Source: JAUSIF01 sp963711595
GTDB lineage: Bacteria > Pseudomonadota > Alphaproteobacteria > Rhizobiales > Xanthobacteraceae
Direction of reading: 5' to 3'
DNA: 64,000 nt
NCBI GenBank assembly: GCA_963711595.1
Contig: CAVQER010000007.1
Location: forward strand, 1 to 64,000
The position numbers and the translations under genes are program-made. The notes below the pieces were generated by a model. It ran no database searches. It was given only the letters and a program-made list of their open reading frames with translations, and was not told where the DNA came from. Positions 52,429-61,585 of the stretch are shown here, piece after piece. Numbering within the stretch: position 1 is the first letter of the stretch; each line of letters starts with the position of its first letter.

Positions 52429-54039
52429 ATGGCGGCCGTAAGTGCGAACCGACTGGAACTCCTGCAGATCGCGGAAGCGGTCGCGCGCGAAAAGTCGATC
52501 GAGAAGGGAATCGTGATCGCAGCGATGGAAGACGCGATCCAGAAGGCGGCGCGATCGCGCTATGGCAGCGAGACGGAGGTGCGCGCGGAGATCAATCCGA
52601 AGACGGGTGAGCTTCGACTCTCGCGCTTGCTCCTCGTCGTCGAGACTATCGAAAACGAGGCAACGCAGATCAGCCTTGAAGACGCCCGGCGCAAGAATCC
52701 TGCGGCGCAAATCGGCGACTACATCGCCGAAGCGCTTCCGCCGCTCGAATTCAGTCGCATCGCGGCGCAATCGGCGAAGCAGGTGATCGTGCAGGAAGTC
52801 CGCAAGGCCGAGCGCGACCGCCAGTACCAGGAATACAAGGATCGCATCGACGAGATCGTGAGCGGCCTCGTGAAGCGGGTCGAATACGGCAACGTTGTTG
52901 TCGATCTCGGGCGTGGTGAAGCGATCATCCGGCGCGATGAGCTCTTGCCGCGCGAAGTTTTCCGCAACGGCGACCGCGTCCGCGCCTATATATACGACGT
53001 GCGGCCGGAACCGCGCGGACCACAGATCTTCCTTTCGCGCACGCATCCGAAATTCATGTCGAAGCTGTTTGCGCAGGAAGTTCCGGAGATTTACGACGGC
53101 ATTGTCGAGATCAAGGCGGTAGCGCGCGATCCTGGCTCGCGGGCGAAGATCGCCGTCATCTCGCGCGATTCCTCGGTGGATCCGGTAGGAGCCTGCGTCG
53201 GCATGCGCGGGTCGCGCGTGCAGGCCGTAGTCAACGAGCTCGCCGGCGAGAAGATCGACATCATTCTGTGGTCGCCCGACGTCGCGACGTTCGTCGTGAA
53301 CGCGCTGGCTCCCGCCGAAGTCGTGAAGGTGGTGCTCGACGAGACCCGCGAGCGTATCGAGGTCGTGGTTCCGGATGCGCAGCTGTCGCTCGCGATCGGC
53401 CGGCGCGGCCAGAACGTGCGGCTGGCGTCGCAACTTACCGGCTGGGACATCGACATCCTCACCGAGCAGGAGGAGAGCGAGCGGCGGCAGAAAGAGTTCG
53501 CCGAGCGCAGCAAGATGTTCATGGAGGCGCTCGACGTCGACGAGATGGTGGCGCAACTCCTCACTTCGGAAGGATTCGGCTCAATCGAAGAGCTCGCGCT
53601 TGTCGGGATCGACGAGCTCGCGGGAATCGAAGGTTTCGACGCCGACACCGCTGCAGAGTTGCAGAACCGGGCGAAGGAGTATCTCGCCAAGATCGAGGAC
53701 GAACTCGATGCGAAGCGCAAGGAACTGGGTGTTGAGGACGCACTCCATGACGTTCCCGGCGTTACCACGCGGATGCTCGTCGCGTTCGGAGAGAACGGCG
53801 TGAAGACGGTCGAGGACCTCGCCGGCTGCGCCACCGACGACATCGTCGGCTGGGTCGAACGCAAGGACGGAGAATCGGTGCGGCAGCCGGGCATTCTCGA
53901 CGGTTTCGGCATCGAACGGGACGAGGCGGAAGCCTTGATCATGCAGGCACGCGTAAAGGCCGGATGGGTCGATGCGACCGCGCTGGCGCCAGCGGAAGCG
54001 CCGGCGGAAGAAGCAGCCGAGGCAGAGCCGCAAAGCTGA
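52429..54039 (+). CDS. nusA: Transcription termination/antitermination factor NusA
   Basis: 536 aa, GAGGAG ribosome site. N-terminal RNAP-binding domain (LELLQIAEAVAREKSIEK), S1 domain (VKRVEYGNVVVDLGRGEA), two KH domains (SRTHPKFMSKLF; LSLAIGRRGQNVRLAS) and two C-terminal acidic AR repeats. In line with most alphaproteobacteria it keeps both repeats. 11 nt later the YlxR gene starts. Confidence 0.95.
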   Translation: MAAVSANRLELLQIAEAVAREKSIEKGIVIAAMEDAIQKAARSRYGSETEVRAEINPKTGELRLSRLLLVVETIENEATQISLEDARRKNPAAQIGDYIAEALPPLEFSRIAAQSAKQVIVQEVRKAERDRQYQEYKDRIDEIVSGLVKRVEYGNVVVDLGRGEAIIRRDELLPREVFRNGDRVRAYIYDVRPEPRGPQIFLSRTHPKFMSKLFAQEVPEIYDGIVEIKAVARDPGSRAKIAVISRDSSVDPVGACVGMRGSRVQAVVNELAGEKIDIILWSPDVATFVVNALAPAEVVKVVLDETRERIEVVVPDAQLSLAIGRRGQNVRLASQLTGWDIDILTEQEESERRQKEFAERSKMFMEALDVDEMVAQLLTSEGFGSIEELALVGIDELAGIEGFDADTAAELQNRAKEYLAKIEDELDAKRKELGVEDALHDVPGVTTRMLVAFGENGVKTVEDLAGCATDDIVGWVERKDGESVRQPGILDGFGIERDEAEALIMQARVKAGWVDATALAPAEAPAEEAAEAEPQS

Positions 54040-54049
54040 GGACGGAACC

Positions 54050-54733
54050 TTGCTCGCCGAGATCGAAGCAGAAGAGACCGACGCGGGACTGACCGCCGCC
54101 CGAGAGGGCGTCGAGCGGCTTTGCCTCGCTGCTCGCGAGGTCAGGCCGATCGCGACCATGTTCCGGTACGTCGTCAGCCCGGAAGGCAAGATCGTTCCGG
54201 ATCTCGGTCACGATCTGCCCGGCCGCGGCGCTTGGGTTACCGCGACCCGTGCAGCTCTCGAGAAAGCGATCCGGGAGAATGCGTTTGCTCGCGCGTTTCG
54301 GGGCAAGGGCTCGGCCGCGCACGACTTGCCGGAACTCGTCGAAGTGCTGCTGGAAAAATCCGCGCTCGAAGCCCTGTCGCTCGCGAATAAGGCAGGCCAG
54401 GTGGTCGCAGGCTTTACGCGCGTCGAGGCGGCCCTGGCGGCGGGAAATATCGCCGTCCTCGTTCATGCTTCCGAGGCAGCGGCCGACGGCGTACGCAAGC
54501 TCGAAGCTGCGGGGCATGCCGCGGCGGCGTTGGACAGGCAGCGGCCTGCGCAGGTTAACTTTTTTCGGGGCGAGCAATTGGACTTGGCGCTCGGACGGTC
54601 AAATGTGGTACACGCTGCCTTGCCCGTACATCCGGCAAGTGCGGGATTTCACGCGCGCTGTCAGCGACTAGAACACTGGCGCAAGGGTGGCCCCGCCGAT
54701 GAAGCGGCTGCTTCCGACGCGCGTGTTAACTGA
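54050..54733 (+). CDS. YlxR/DUF448 RNA-binding protein with L7Ae-like domain
   Basis: 227 aa; a TTG start at 54050 is used because the frame enters from inside nusA and GAGGACGG lies 4 nt upstream. Residues ~20-90 are the YlxR domain (ERLCLAAREVRPIATMFRYV, GRGAWVTATRAALEKAI); residues ~105-190 resemble an L7Ae/L30e fold (LEALSLANKAGQVVAGFTRVEAAL). The YlxR R-x-C-I/L-A motif is a variant. Between nusA and infB as in almost all bacteria. Confidence 0.88.
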   Translation: MLAEIEAEETDAGLTAAREGVERLCLAAREVRPIATMFRYVVSPEGKIVPDLGHDLPGRGAWVTATRAALEKAIRENAFARAFRGKGSAAHDLPELVEVLLEKSALEALSLANKAGQVVAGFTRVEAALAAGNIAVLVHASEAAADGVRKLEAAGHAAAALDRQRPAQVNFFRGEQLDLALGRSNVVHAALPVHPASAGFHARCQRLEHWRKGGPADEAAASDARVN

Positions 54734-54752
54734 CGTTTAGAGTGGGAAGAGA

Positions 54753-57344
54753 ATGGCGGATACGAAAGACACCGGCGAAAAGACGCTACGCGTGACGCCC
54801 TCGAAGACTCTTAGCCTCAAGCGGGAGCAGGGCGTCGTTCGCCAGAGCTTCAGTCACGGCCGCTCCAAGGCGGTCGTCGTCGAGAAGGTCAAGCGCCGCG
54901 TCGTGGGTCCTGCCGGCGAGCCCAAGGCAGATCCGGCGCCCGTCAGTCGCGCAGCAAAGCCGGCCCCGGTCGAAGCGCCGCCAGCCGAGCGCGCCGCAAA
55001 GCCCGCCCGCGGGGCAGCGAAGGCTGCCGCGACCCCGGATGCGGCCGGGCTGAAACCCTCGGGCGTCGTGCTGCGCACGCTGACGGAAGAGGAGCGCAGC
55101 GCGAGGGCGCATGCGCTTGCCGACGCGCGCGTGCGCGAGGCGGAAGAACGCAAGATTGCCGAGGCAGATGCGCGGCGTCGCGCCGGTCGCGAAGCGAGCG
55201 ATCGCGCCGAACGCGAGGCGGCAGATGCGCGCAAGCGCGACGAAGATGCGCGCCGTGCCTCGGAAGAAGAGACCAAGCGCAAAGCCGAGCAGGAGGCACG
55301 CAAGCGCTTCGGCGACGCCGAGGCGGCGCGTGCCGGTGTGGCAGGGGTTCGGACGCTCACTCCCGATGAGGACGACGAAGGGCCGCGAACGTCGCGCCGC
55401 GGCAAGACCGCCGTTGCCCCAAGGCCGACGCGCGCTCCCGGGGGAGAGAAGAAGAGCCGCGGCAGGCTCACGGTCGTCACGGCGCTGTCCACCGACGAAG
55501 AGCGCCAACGCTCGATCGCCTCGTTCCGACGCCGCACCCAGCGCATGACGGGTCATCGCCCGTCCGACGAGCCCAAGGAAAAGATCGCCCGCGAGGTTGT
55601 GATCCCGGAGATGATCACGATTCAGGAGCTGGCAAACCGCATGGCCGAACGCGGCGTCGATGTGATCCGGCTGCTGATGAACCAGGGTCAGATGCTGAAG
55701 ATTACGGACGCGATTGACGCGGATACTGCCCAGCTCATCGCCGAGGAGATGGGGCACACGGTACGCCGCATCGCGGAAGCCGACGTGGTCGAGGGTTTGT
55801 TCGACACACCGGACGACGCGACACATCTTGTGTCGCGCCCGCCGGTCGTCACCATCATGGGTCACGTCGACCACGGCAAGACTTCGCTGCTCGACGCAAT
55901 CCGGCAGACGGACGTTGTCGCGGGCGAGGCCGGCGGCATCACGCAACACATCGGCGCTTATCAAGTTACGACGCGCACCGGCGCCAAGGTGACCTTCATC
56001 GATACACCCGGCCACGCAGCCTTCACCGCCATGCGTGCGCGCGGCGCCAAAGTGACGGACATCGTCGTTCTGGTCGTCGCGGCTGATGACGGCGTAAAAC
56101 CGCAAACAGTCGAAGCGATCAATCACGCGCGCGCCGCCAAGGCGCCGATGATCATCGCGATCAACAAAATCGACAAATCCGACGCGAAGCCCGAGCGCGT
56201 ACGCAGTGAACTTCTCCAGCATGAAGTCCAGGTCGAGTCGCTCGGCGGCGAAACGCTCGAGGTCGAGGTGTCGGCGACGAAGAAAACCAATCTAGACAAA
56301 TTGCTGGAGATCATCACGCTTCAGGCGGAGGTTCTCGATCTCAAGGCGAATCCGGACCGTGCCTCGGAAGGCACGGTGATCGAAGCGAAGCTCGACCGCG
56401 GCCGAGGCCCGGTCGCGACGGTTCTCGTGCAGCGCGGCACGCTGCGTGGCGGCGACATCGTGGTCGCCGGCGCCGAATGGGGCCGCGTGCGTGCGCTCAT
56501 CAATGATCAGGGTCAGCAGGTCGACGCGGCAGGACCGTCGACGCCCGTCGAAGTGCTCGGATTTGCCGGTACGCCGGAGGCGGGCGACCGGCTAGCCGTC
56601 GTCGAAAACGAGGCCCGGGCGCGCGAGGTCACCGAATATCGTCAACGCGAGCGTCGGGAAAAATCTGCGCGCGGCGTCAAGGTTGGCGGCTCGCTTGAGC
56701 AGATGATGAGCCAGCTTAAGACCGCGGGCCGCAAAGAATTCCCGTTGCTCATCAAGGGTGACGTGCAGGGCTCGGTCGAGGCGATCGTGTCGGCGCTGGA
56801 AAAGCTCGGGACCGAAGAGGTGATCGCGCGGGTGCTGCACGCGGGCGTCGGCGCCATCTCGGAGTCTGACGTGACGCTCGCGGAAACGTCGGGTGCTGCG
56901 ATCATCGGCTTCAACGTGCGCGCCCACAAGGAAGCGCGCGAAGCGGCTGAGCGGGCTGGGGTGGAGATCCGTTACTACAACATCATTTACAACCTCGTAG
57001 ACGACGTGAAGAAGGCCATGTCCGGCCTGCTCTCGCCGTTGCTGCGCGAGACGCCGCTCGGCAAGGCGGAAATTCTGGAAATCTTCGATGTTTCAAAGAT
57101 CGGTAAGGTCGCAGGTTGCCGGGTCACCGAGGGAAAGGTGGAGCGCGGCGCGAACGTGCGGCTGATCCGCGACGATGTGGTGGTCCACGAGGGAAAACTG
57201 GCAACACTTCGGCGCTTCAAGGACGAAGCGCGTGAAGTCGTGGCCGGTCAGGAATGCGGCATGTCGTTTGAGAACTTTGAAGATATCCGCAAGGGTGACG
57301 TGATCGAGTGCTATCGCGTCGAAAGCGTCCAGCGGTCGCTGTAA
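54753..57344 (+). CDS. infB: Translation initiation factor IF-2
   Basis: 863 aa. Long charged N-terminal region (residues ~25-270, Ala/Arg/Glu-rich, coiled-coil like), then IF2_N (EMITIQELANRMAERGVDVIRLLM), G domain (GHVDHGKTS, DTPGHAAF, NKIDK) and domains II-IV (EIFDVSKIGKVAGCRVTEGK). It delivers fMet-tRNA to the 30S subunit. Strong GGGAAGAG ribosome site. Confidence 0.96.
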   Translation: MADTKDTGEKTLRVTPSKTLSLKREQGVVRQSFSHGRSKAVVVEKVKRRVVGPAGEPKADPAPVSRAAKPAPVEAPPAERAAKPARGAAKAAATPDAAGLKPSGVVLRTLTEEERSARAHALADARVREAEERKIAEADARRRAGREASDRAEREAADARKRDEDARRASEEETKRKAEQEARKRFGDAEAARAGVAGVRTLTPDEDDEGPRTSRRGKTAVAPRPTRAPGGEKKSRGRLTVVTALSTDEERQRSIASFRRRTQRMTGHRPSDEPKEKIAREVVIPEMITIQELANRMAERGVDVIRLLMNQGQMLKITDAIDADTAQLIAEEMGHTVRRIAEADVVEGLFDTPDDATHLVSRPPVVTIMGHVDHGKTSLLDAIRQTDVVAGEAGGITQHIGAYQVTTRTGAKVTFIDTPGHAAFTAMRARGAKVTDIVVLVVAADDGVKPQTVEAINHARAAKAPMIIAINKIDKSDAKPERVRSELLQHEVQVESLGGETLEVEVSATKKTNLDKLLEIITLQAEVLDLKANPDRASEGTVIEAKLDRGRGPVATVLVQRGTLRGGDIVVAGAEWGRVRALINDQGQQVDAAGPSTPVEVLGFAGTPEAGDRLAVVENEARAREVTEYRQRERREKSARGVKVGGSLEQMMSQLKTAGRKEFPLLIKGDVQGSVEAIVSALEKLGTEEVIARVLHAGVGAISESDVTLAETSGAAIIGFNVRAHKEAREAAERAGVEIRYYNIIYNLVDDVKKAMSGLLSPLLRETPLGKAEILEIFDVSKIGKVAGCRVTEGKVERGANVRLIRDDVVVHEGKLATLRRFKDEAREVVAGQECGMSFENFEDIRKGDVIECYRVESVQRSL

Positions 57345-57398
57345 CGTAACCTGTATGAGGGCGTCTTCGCCGGTTCGAACCCGGCGCGACGCGTGACG

Positions 57399-57812
57399 AT
57401 GGCCAAACAGCGAAACCAGCCCGAATCCGGCTTCAGTCAGCGCCAACTGCGTGTCGGTGAATTGATCCGCCATGCGCTGGCGGACGTACTCGCACGCGGC
57501 GAGGTGCCTGACAAAGTGCTCACCTCACATACGATCACCGTCCCGGAAGTGCGGATGAGCCCCGATCTCCGGCTTGCCACCGCCTACGTCATGCCGCTCG
57601 GCGGACGCGATAAGACGGCCGTACTGGATGCGCTTGAGCGAAACAAGAAGTATCTGCGGACCGAGATTGTTCGTCGCGTGAGCATGAAATTCGCGCCGGA
57701 CGTTCGCTTTCGGATCGACGAACGCTTTGACGAGGCGGAGCGGATCGAGCGCCTGTTGCGGTCACCGAAGGTCGCGCGTGACCTTGCAAAGAAGGATCAA
57801 GGCTCGCCATGA
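57399..57812 (+). CDS. rbfA: Ribosome-binding factor A
   Basis: 137 aa from MAKQRNQPE (a GTG 6 nt upstream is possible). KH-like fold with RQLRVGELIRHALADVL and MSPDLRLATAYVMPLG. Final 4 nt overlap truB (ATGA). Works with RimP in 30S maturation. Confidence 0.94.
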   Translation: MAKQRNQPESGFSQRQLRVGELIRHALADVLARGEVPDKVLTSHTITVPEVRMSPDLRLATAYVMPLGGRDKTAVLDALERNKKYLRTEIVRRVSMKFAPDVRFRIDERFDEAERIERLLRSPKVARDLAKKDQGSP

Positions 57813-58735
57813 ACGAGGCGCGGGTCGAAAAGCGAGACGTGCATGGCTGGATCGCGCTGGACAAGCCGACTGGCGTTACCTCGACCGACGCGGTCGCTGC
57901 GATCAAGCGTCTATTCCGCGCGAAGAAGGCGGGCCATGCCGGTACGCTCGATCCGCTCGCCTCGGGCGTGCTGCCGATCGCGTTCGGCGAAGCGACGAAG
58001 ACAGTCCCGTTCGTGATGGACGGTCGCAAGTCCTATCGGTTCACGGTGCGCTGGGGGATCGAAACCGACACCGACGATGCCGACGGGCGTCCGACTGAGC
58101 GGTCCGACCAGCGGCCTTCGGTCGAGGCGATCCGGACGCTGCTTCCGAGATTCAGGGGTTCGATCGAGCAGACGCCACCGAAGTATTCCGCACTCAAGAT
58201 CGATGGCGAACGCGCCTACGATCTCGCCCGCGAGGGCGCCGTGGTCGAGCTTGCGGCGCGTCCGGTCGAGGTCGATCGGCTCGATCTCACTGAAACGCCG
58301 GATGCGGACCACGCAATATTCGAGGCGGAGTGCGGAAAGGGAACCTACGTGCGCGCGCTCGCGCGCGATCTCGGCCGCAGTCTCGGGTGCTTCGGACACG
58401 TGCAGGCGTTGCGGCGCTTGCAGGTTGGCCCTTTCGCCGAGGCCGACGCTGTCGCACTCGATCAGCTCGCCCGGCTTCGCGCCGATTCAGGAGAACAGGC
58501 ACTCGCGGGATCGCTTTCGCCCGTCGAAGCCGGCCTCGCCGCCCTACCCGCGCTTTCCATCAGTTCCGCCGATGCGCAGCGGCTCACCCTCGGCCAGTCG
58601 GTGATCCTGCGTGGAAGAGACGCTCCGATCCTGGAGGGTCTCGTCTGCGTGTCGGCGCAGGGCGCCCTTATCGCGCTGGGCGAGGTCGCGCGGGGCTCGC
58701 TCAAACCCCGCCGGATCTTCCATTTGCCGCGTTAA
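57809..58735 (+). CDS. truB: tRNA pseudouridine(55) synthase
   Basis: 308 aa. Catalytic Asp in AGHAGTLDPLASGVLPIAFGEATK (in pieces: H-A-G-T-L-D-P-L-A-S), substrate Tyr/Arg region TPPKYSALKIDGERAYDLAR, and KGTYVRALARDLG. Makes Psi55 in the T-loop. Start overlaps rbfA. Confidence 0.95.
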   Translation: MNEARVEKRDVHGWIALDKPTGVTSTDAVAAIKRLFRAKKAGHAGTLDPLASGVLPIAFGEATKTVPFVMDGRKSYRFTVRWGIETDTDDADGRPTERSDQRPSVEAIRTLLPRFRGSIEQTPPKYSALKIDGERAYDLAREGAVVELAARPVEVDRLDLTETPDADHAIFEAECGKGTYVRALARDLGRSLGCFGHVQALRRLQVGPFAEADAVALDQLARLRADSGEQALAGSLSPVEAGLAALPALSISSADAQRLTLGQSVILRGRDAPILEGLVCVSAQGALIALGEVARGSLKPRRIFHLPR

Positions 58736-58797
58736 TCAGCTTTCGGCGACCATCCGCTCGGTACCGAGTTTCTTCTGGTCAGGACGGCAAATATCGC

Positions 58798-58803
58798 TAT
58801 ATT
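58798..58803 (+). promoter_or_regulatory. Possible -10 element of an rpsO promoter
   Basis: TATATT about 100 nt before rpsO, identical to the -10 proposed for rimP. No good -35 is visible at the expected distance (CTGGTC at 17 nt), so this is weak. The 169-nt truB-rpsO gap and the conserved independence of rpsO-pnp make a promoter here likely. Confidence 0.3.
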
Positions 58804-58904
58804 GCGCCGCGGCATAGGGCTCTGCCCGTGCCGACATTCGCGACCCGGCTGGACGACATCCCGGCCAAGGCCGCTCCGAACAACCCAAAAAGAAGGAACT
58901 GACG

Positions 58905-59174
58905 ATGTCGATTGCTGCTGAGCGCAAGCAGGCGCTCGTGAAGGAATATGCCACCAAAGCCGGCGACACTGGTTCGCCCGAAGTGCAAGTCGCGATCCTG
59001 TCAGAGCGGATCGCCCATTTGACCGAACACTTCAAGACACACGTTAAAGACAATCATTCGCGACGCGGACTGCTGAAGCTGGTCTCCCAGCGGCGCAGCC
59101 TTCTCGACTATCTGAAGTCGAAGGACGAAGGGCGCTACCAGAAGCTGATCGATCGGCTCAACATCCGCCGCTAA
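58905..59174 (+). CDS. rpsO: 30S ribosomal protein S15
   Basis: 89 aa, the exact usual length. TGSPEVQVAILSERI, LTEHFKTHVKDNHSRRGLL and RRRLLDYL-type end (here QRRSLLDYLK). Binds the 16S rRNA central domain. AAGAAGGAA precedes the ATG. The 169-nt leader could hold autoregulatory RNA structure, but I could not confirm one. Confidence 0.97.
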   Translation: MSIAAERKQALVKEYATKAGDTGSPEVQVAILSERIAHLTEHFKTHVKDNHSRRGLLKLVSQRRSLLDYLKSKDEGRYQKLIDRLNIRR

Positions 59175-59181
59175 TCCCATT

Positions 59182-59209
59182 CCGCGCGCGCGTATCCGTT
59201 CGCGCGCGG
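59182..59209. repeat. GC-rich hairpin between rpsO and pnp
   Basis: CCGCGCGCG, 10-nt loop, CGCGCGCGG: a perfect 9-bp stem 8 nt after the rpsO stop. No U-tract on the plus strand. In E. coli this intergenic region holds a hairpin cut by RNase III for PNPase autoregulation; the same may apply here, by analogy only. Confidence 0.45.
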
Positions 59210-59365
59210 CCATCCGCGACGGCAGGGCCGTCGCATAACCGACGGAAGAAACGAAGCCATGGCAGGATCGCCAGATGCTCCCGAAATCGCGCGTAACCGC
59301 GCGGCGGCGAGCCTCTTGCCGTCTTGCCCATGGCTCTCGTTCTCCGCAAGCCATGGACTAATTCA

Positions 59366-61525
59366 ATGTTCGACATTCATCGTGAGGAGATCGACTGGGG
59401 GGGCCGCCGCCTCGTCCTAGAATCCGGCAGGATCGCGCGTCAGGCAGACGGCGCGGTACTCGCTACGTACGGAGAGACGACGGTGATCGCCGCGGTCGTC
59501 GCGGCGAAAGAGCCGAAGCCCGGGCTCGATTTTCTCCCTCTCACCGTCAACTACCAGGAAAAATACTACGCTGCGGGCCGCATCCCGGGTGGGTACTTCA
59601 AGCGCGAACGCGGCCCGACGGAACGCGACACGCTGATCTCGCGCCTGATCGACCGTCCGATCCGTCCGTTGTTCGCCAACGGCTGGCGCTGCGATACGCA
59701 GATCACCGTCAACGTGCTCTCGCACGATCTCGAAAACGATCCCGACATCGTTGCAATGGTGGCGGCTTCCGCTGCGCTCACGCTCTCGGGCGCCCCCTTC
59801 ATGGGTCCGATCGGCGCAGCGCGCGTCGGCTTCATCAACAATGAATTCGTGCTCAATCCGCAGCTCGACGAGATGCCCGAGTTGCAGCTCGAGCTCGTCG
59901 TAGCGGGAACGGGCGAAGCCGTGCTGATGGTCGAATCCGAAGCGAAGGAGCTGCCCGAAGAGGTCATGCTCGGCGCCGTCATGTTCGGTCACAAGCACTT
60001 TCAGCCAGTGATCGACATGATCATCCGCCTCGCGGAAAAGGCGGCGAAGGAGCCGCGCGCGCTGCCGGAGAACGAAGGCGCGGCCTTGCAAACCAAGATC
60101 CGCGGCCTGGTCGAGGCCGATGTGCGCAAGGCCTACACAATCCGCAGCAAGCAAGACCGCCACAAGGCGATCGACGAGGCAAAGGCGAAAGTGAAGGAAG
60201 CCCTGGCGGCGAAGGAAGGCGAAGAAGGCTTGCCCACGCCGCAGCAGGTCGGGGGCTCATTCAAGGAGCTGGAAGCGAAGATCGTTCGCTCCTCGATCCT
60301 GGAAACCAGCAAGCGCATCGACGGCCGCGACACAAAAACTGTGCGGCCGATCGTTGCCGAAGTCGGAGTGCTCCCGCGCACGCACGGCTCCGCGCTGTTC
60401 ACGCGCGGCGAGACCCAGGCACTCGTGGTCGCGACCCTCGGTACCGGAGAGGACGAGCAGTACGTCGATGCCCTTACCGGCACCTACAAAGAGACGTTCC
60501 TGCTTCACTACAATTTTCCCCCGTATTCGGTGGGCGAGACCGGCCGCGTGGGAGCACCGGGCCGCCGCGAGATCGGCCACGGCAAGCTCGCCTGGCGCGC
60601 GGTGCGCCCCCTGCTGCCACCGGCGCATGAGTTTCCCTATACGCTGCGGATCGTGTCCGAGATCACCGAATCGAACGGCTCGTCCTCGATGGCGACCGTA
60701 TGCGGCACTTCGCTCGCATTAATGGACGCCGGCGTCCCGTTGCGGCGGCCGGTTGCGGGCATCGCGATGGGGTTGATCCTGGAAGGCAAGGACTACGCGG
60801 TGCTCTCGGACATTCTCGGCGACGAGGATCATTTGGGGGACATGGACTTCAAGGTAGCAGGCACCGATAAGGGCGTTACCGCCTTGCAAATGGATATCAA
60901 GATCTCCGGAATTACCGAGGAGATCATGAAGGTCGCGCTGACCCAGGCGAAGGATGGGCGTCTGCACATCCTCGCGGAAATGGCGAAGGCGCTCACCGCG
61001 GCACGGCCCGAACTCGGCGAGCATGCGCCGCGCATCGAGGTGATCCAGATTCCGGTCGACAAGATCCGCGAGGTGATCGGGTCGGGCGGCAAGGTTATTC
61101 GCGAAATCGTGGAGAAGACCGGCGCTAAGATCGACATCCAGGACGACGGCACGGTGAAGGTGGCCTCAGCGAGCGGTGATTCGATCAAGGCGGCCCTCAA
61201 CTGGATCAAAACGATCGTCTCGGAGCCCGAGGTTGGCCAGATCTATGACGGCACCATCGTCAAGGTCGTGGACTTCGGCGCGTTCGTGAACTTCTTCGGA
61301 CCCAAGGACGGCCTCGTCCACATCTCGCACCTCGCGCCGCGCCGGGTGAACAAGGTCACGGACGTGGTCAAGGAAGGCGACAAGGTGAAAGTGAAGCTCC
61401 TCGGGTTCGACGAACGCGGCAAGGTGCGCTTGTCGATGAAGGTCGTCGACCAACAGACCGGGGAAGACCTGGAGGCCAAGCAAAAGGCCGAACAGAAGCC
61501 CGAGACAGCGGGCGCCGCAGAATAA
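59366..61525 (+). CDS. pnp: Polyribonucleotide nucleotidyltransferase (PNPase)
   Basis: 719 aa from MFDIHREEIDWGG; an upstream in-frame ATG at 59324 is not matched by family members. Two RNase PH cores (GGYFKRERGPTERDTL; FPPYSVGETGRVGAPGRREIGHG in pieces), a KH domain (IREVIGSGGKVIREI) and an S1 domain (YDGTIVKVVDFGAFVNF). 3'-5' phosphorolysis of RNA, usually in the degradosome. Ends in a strong terminator. Confidence 0.96.
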   Translation: MFDIHREEIDWGGRRLVLESGRIARQADGAVLATYGETTVIAAVVAAKEPKPGLDFLPLTVNYQEKYYAAGRIPGGYFKRERGPTERDTLISRLIDRPIRPLFANGWRCDTQITVNVLSHDLENDPDIVAMVAASAALTLSGAPFMGPIGAARVGFINNEFVLNPQLDEMPELQLELVVAGTGEAVLMVESEAKELPEEVMLGAVMFGHKHFQPVIDMIIRLAEKAAKEPRALPENEGAALQTKIRGLVEADVRKAYTIRSKQDRHKAIDEAKAKVKEALAAKEGEEGLPTPQQVGGSFKELEAKIVRSSILETSKRIDGRDTKTVRPIVAEVGVLPRTHGSALFTRGETQALVVATLGTGEDEQYVDALTGTYKETFLLHYNFPPYSVGETGRVGAPGRREIGHGKLAWRAVRPLLPPAHEFPYTLRIVSEITESNGSSSMATVCGTSLALMDAGVPLRRPVAGIAMGLILEGKDYAVLSDILGDEDHLGDMDFKVAGTDKGVTALQMDIKISGITEEIMKVALTQAKDGRLHILAEMAKALTAARPELGEHAPRIEVIQIPVDKIREVIGSGGKVIREIVEKTGAKIDIQDDGTVKVASASGDSIKAALNWIKTIVSEPEVGQIYDGTIVKVVDFGAFVNFFGPKDGLVHISHLAPRRVNKVTDVVKEGDKVKVKLLGFDERGKVRLSMKVVDQQTGEDLEAKQKAEQKPETAGAAE

Positions 61526-61548
61526 GCAGCGCTCACAACGGACGAATC

Positions 61549-61580
61549 GAGCGGCCTTGCGGCCGCTCTTTTCGTTTTGA
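61549..61580 (+). terminator. Rho-independent terminator after pnp
   Basis: GAGCGGCC-TTGC-GGCCGCTC followed by TTTTCGTTTTG. Perfect 8-bp stem and a good U-tract 23 nt after the pnp stop. It also lies just beyond the stop of the convergent cyclase gene. Confidence 0.85.
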
Positions 61581-61585
61581 ATCAA

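Noticed and set aside
53972..54049. Upstream in-frame extension of the YlxR protein inside nusA
   Set aside because: Starts within nusA coding sequence and is pure Arg/Lys shadow sequence; the TTG at 54050 has a ribosome site.
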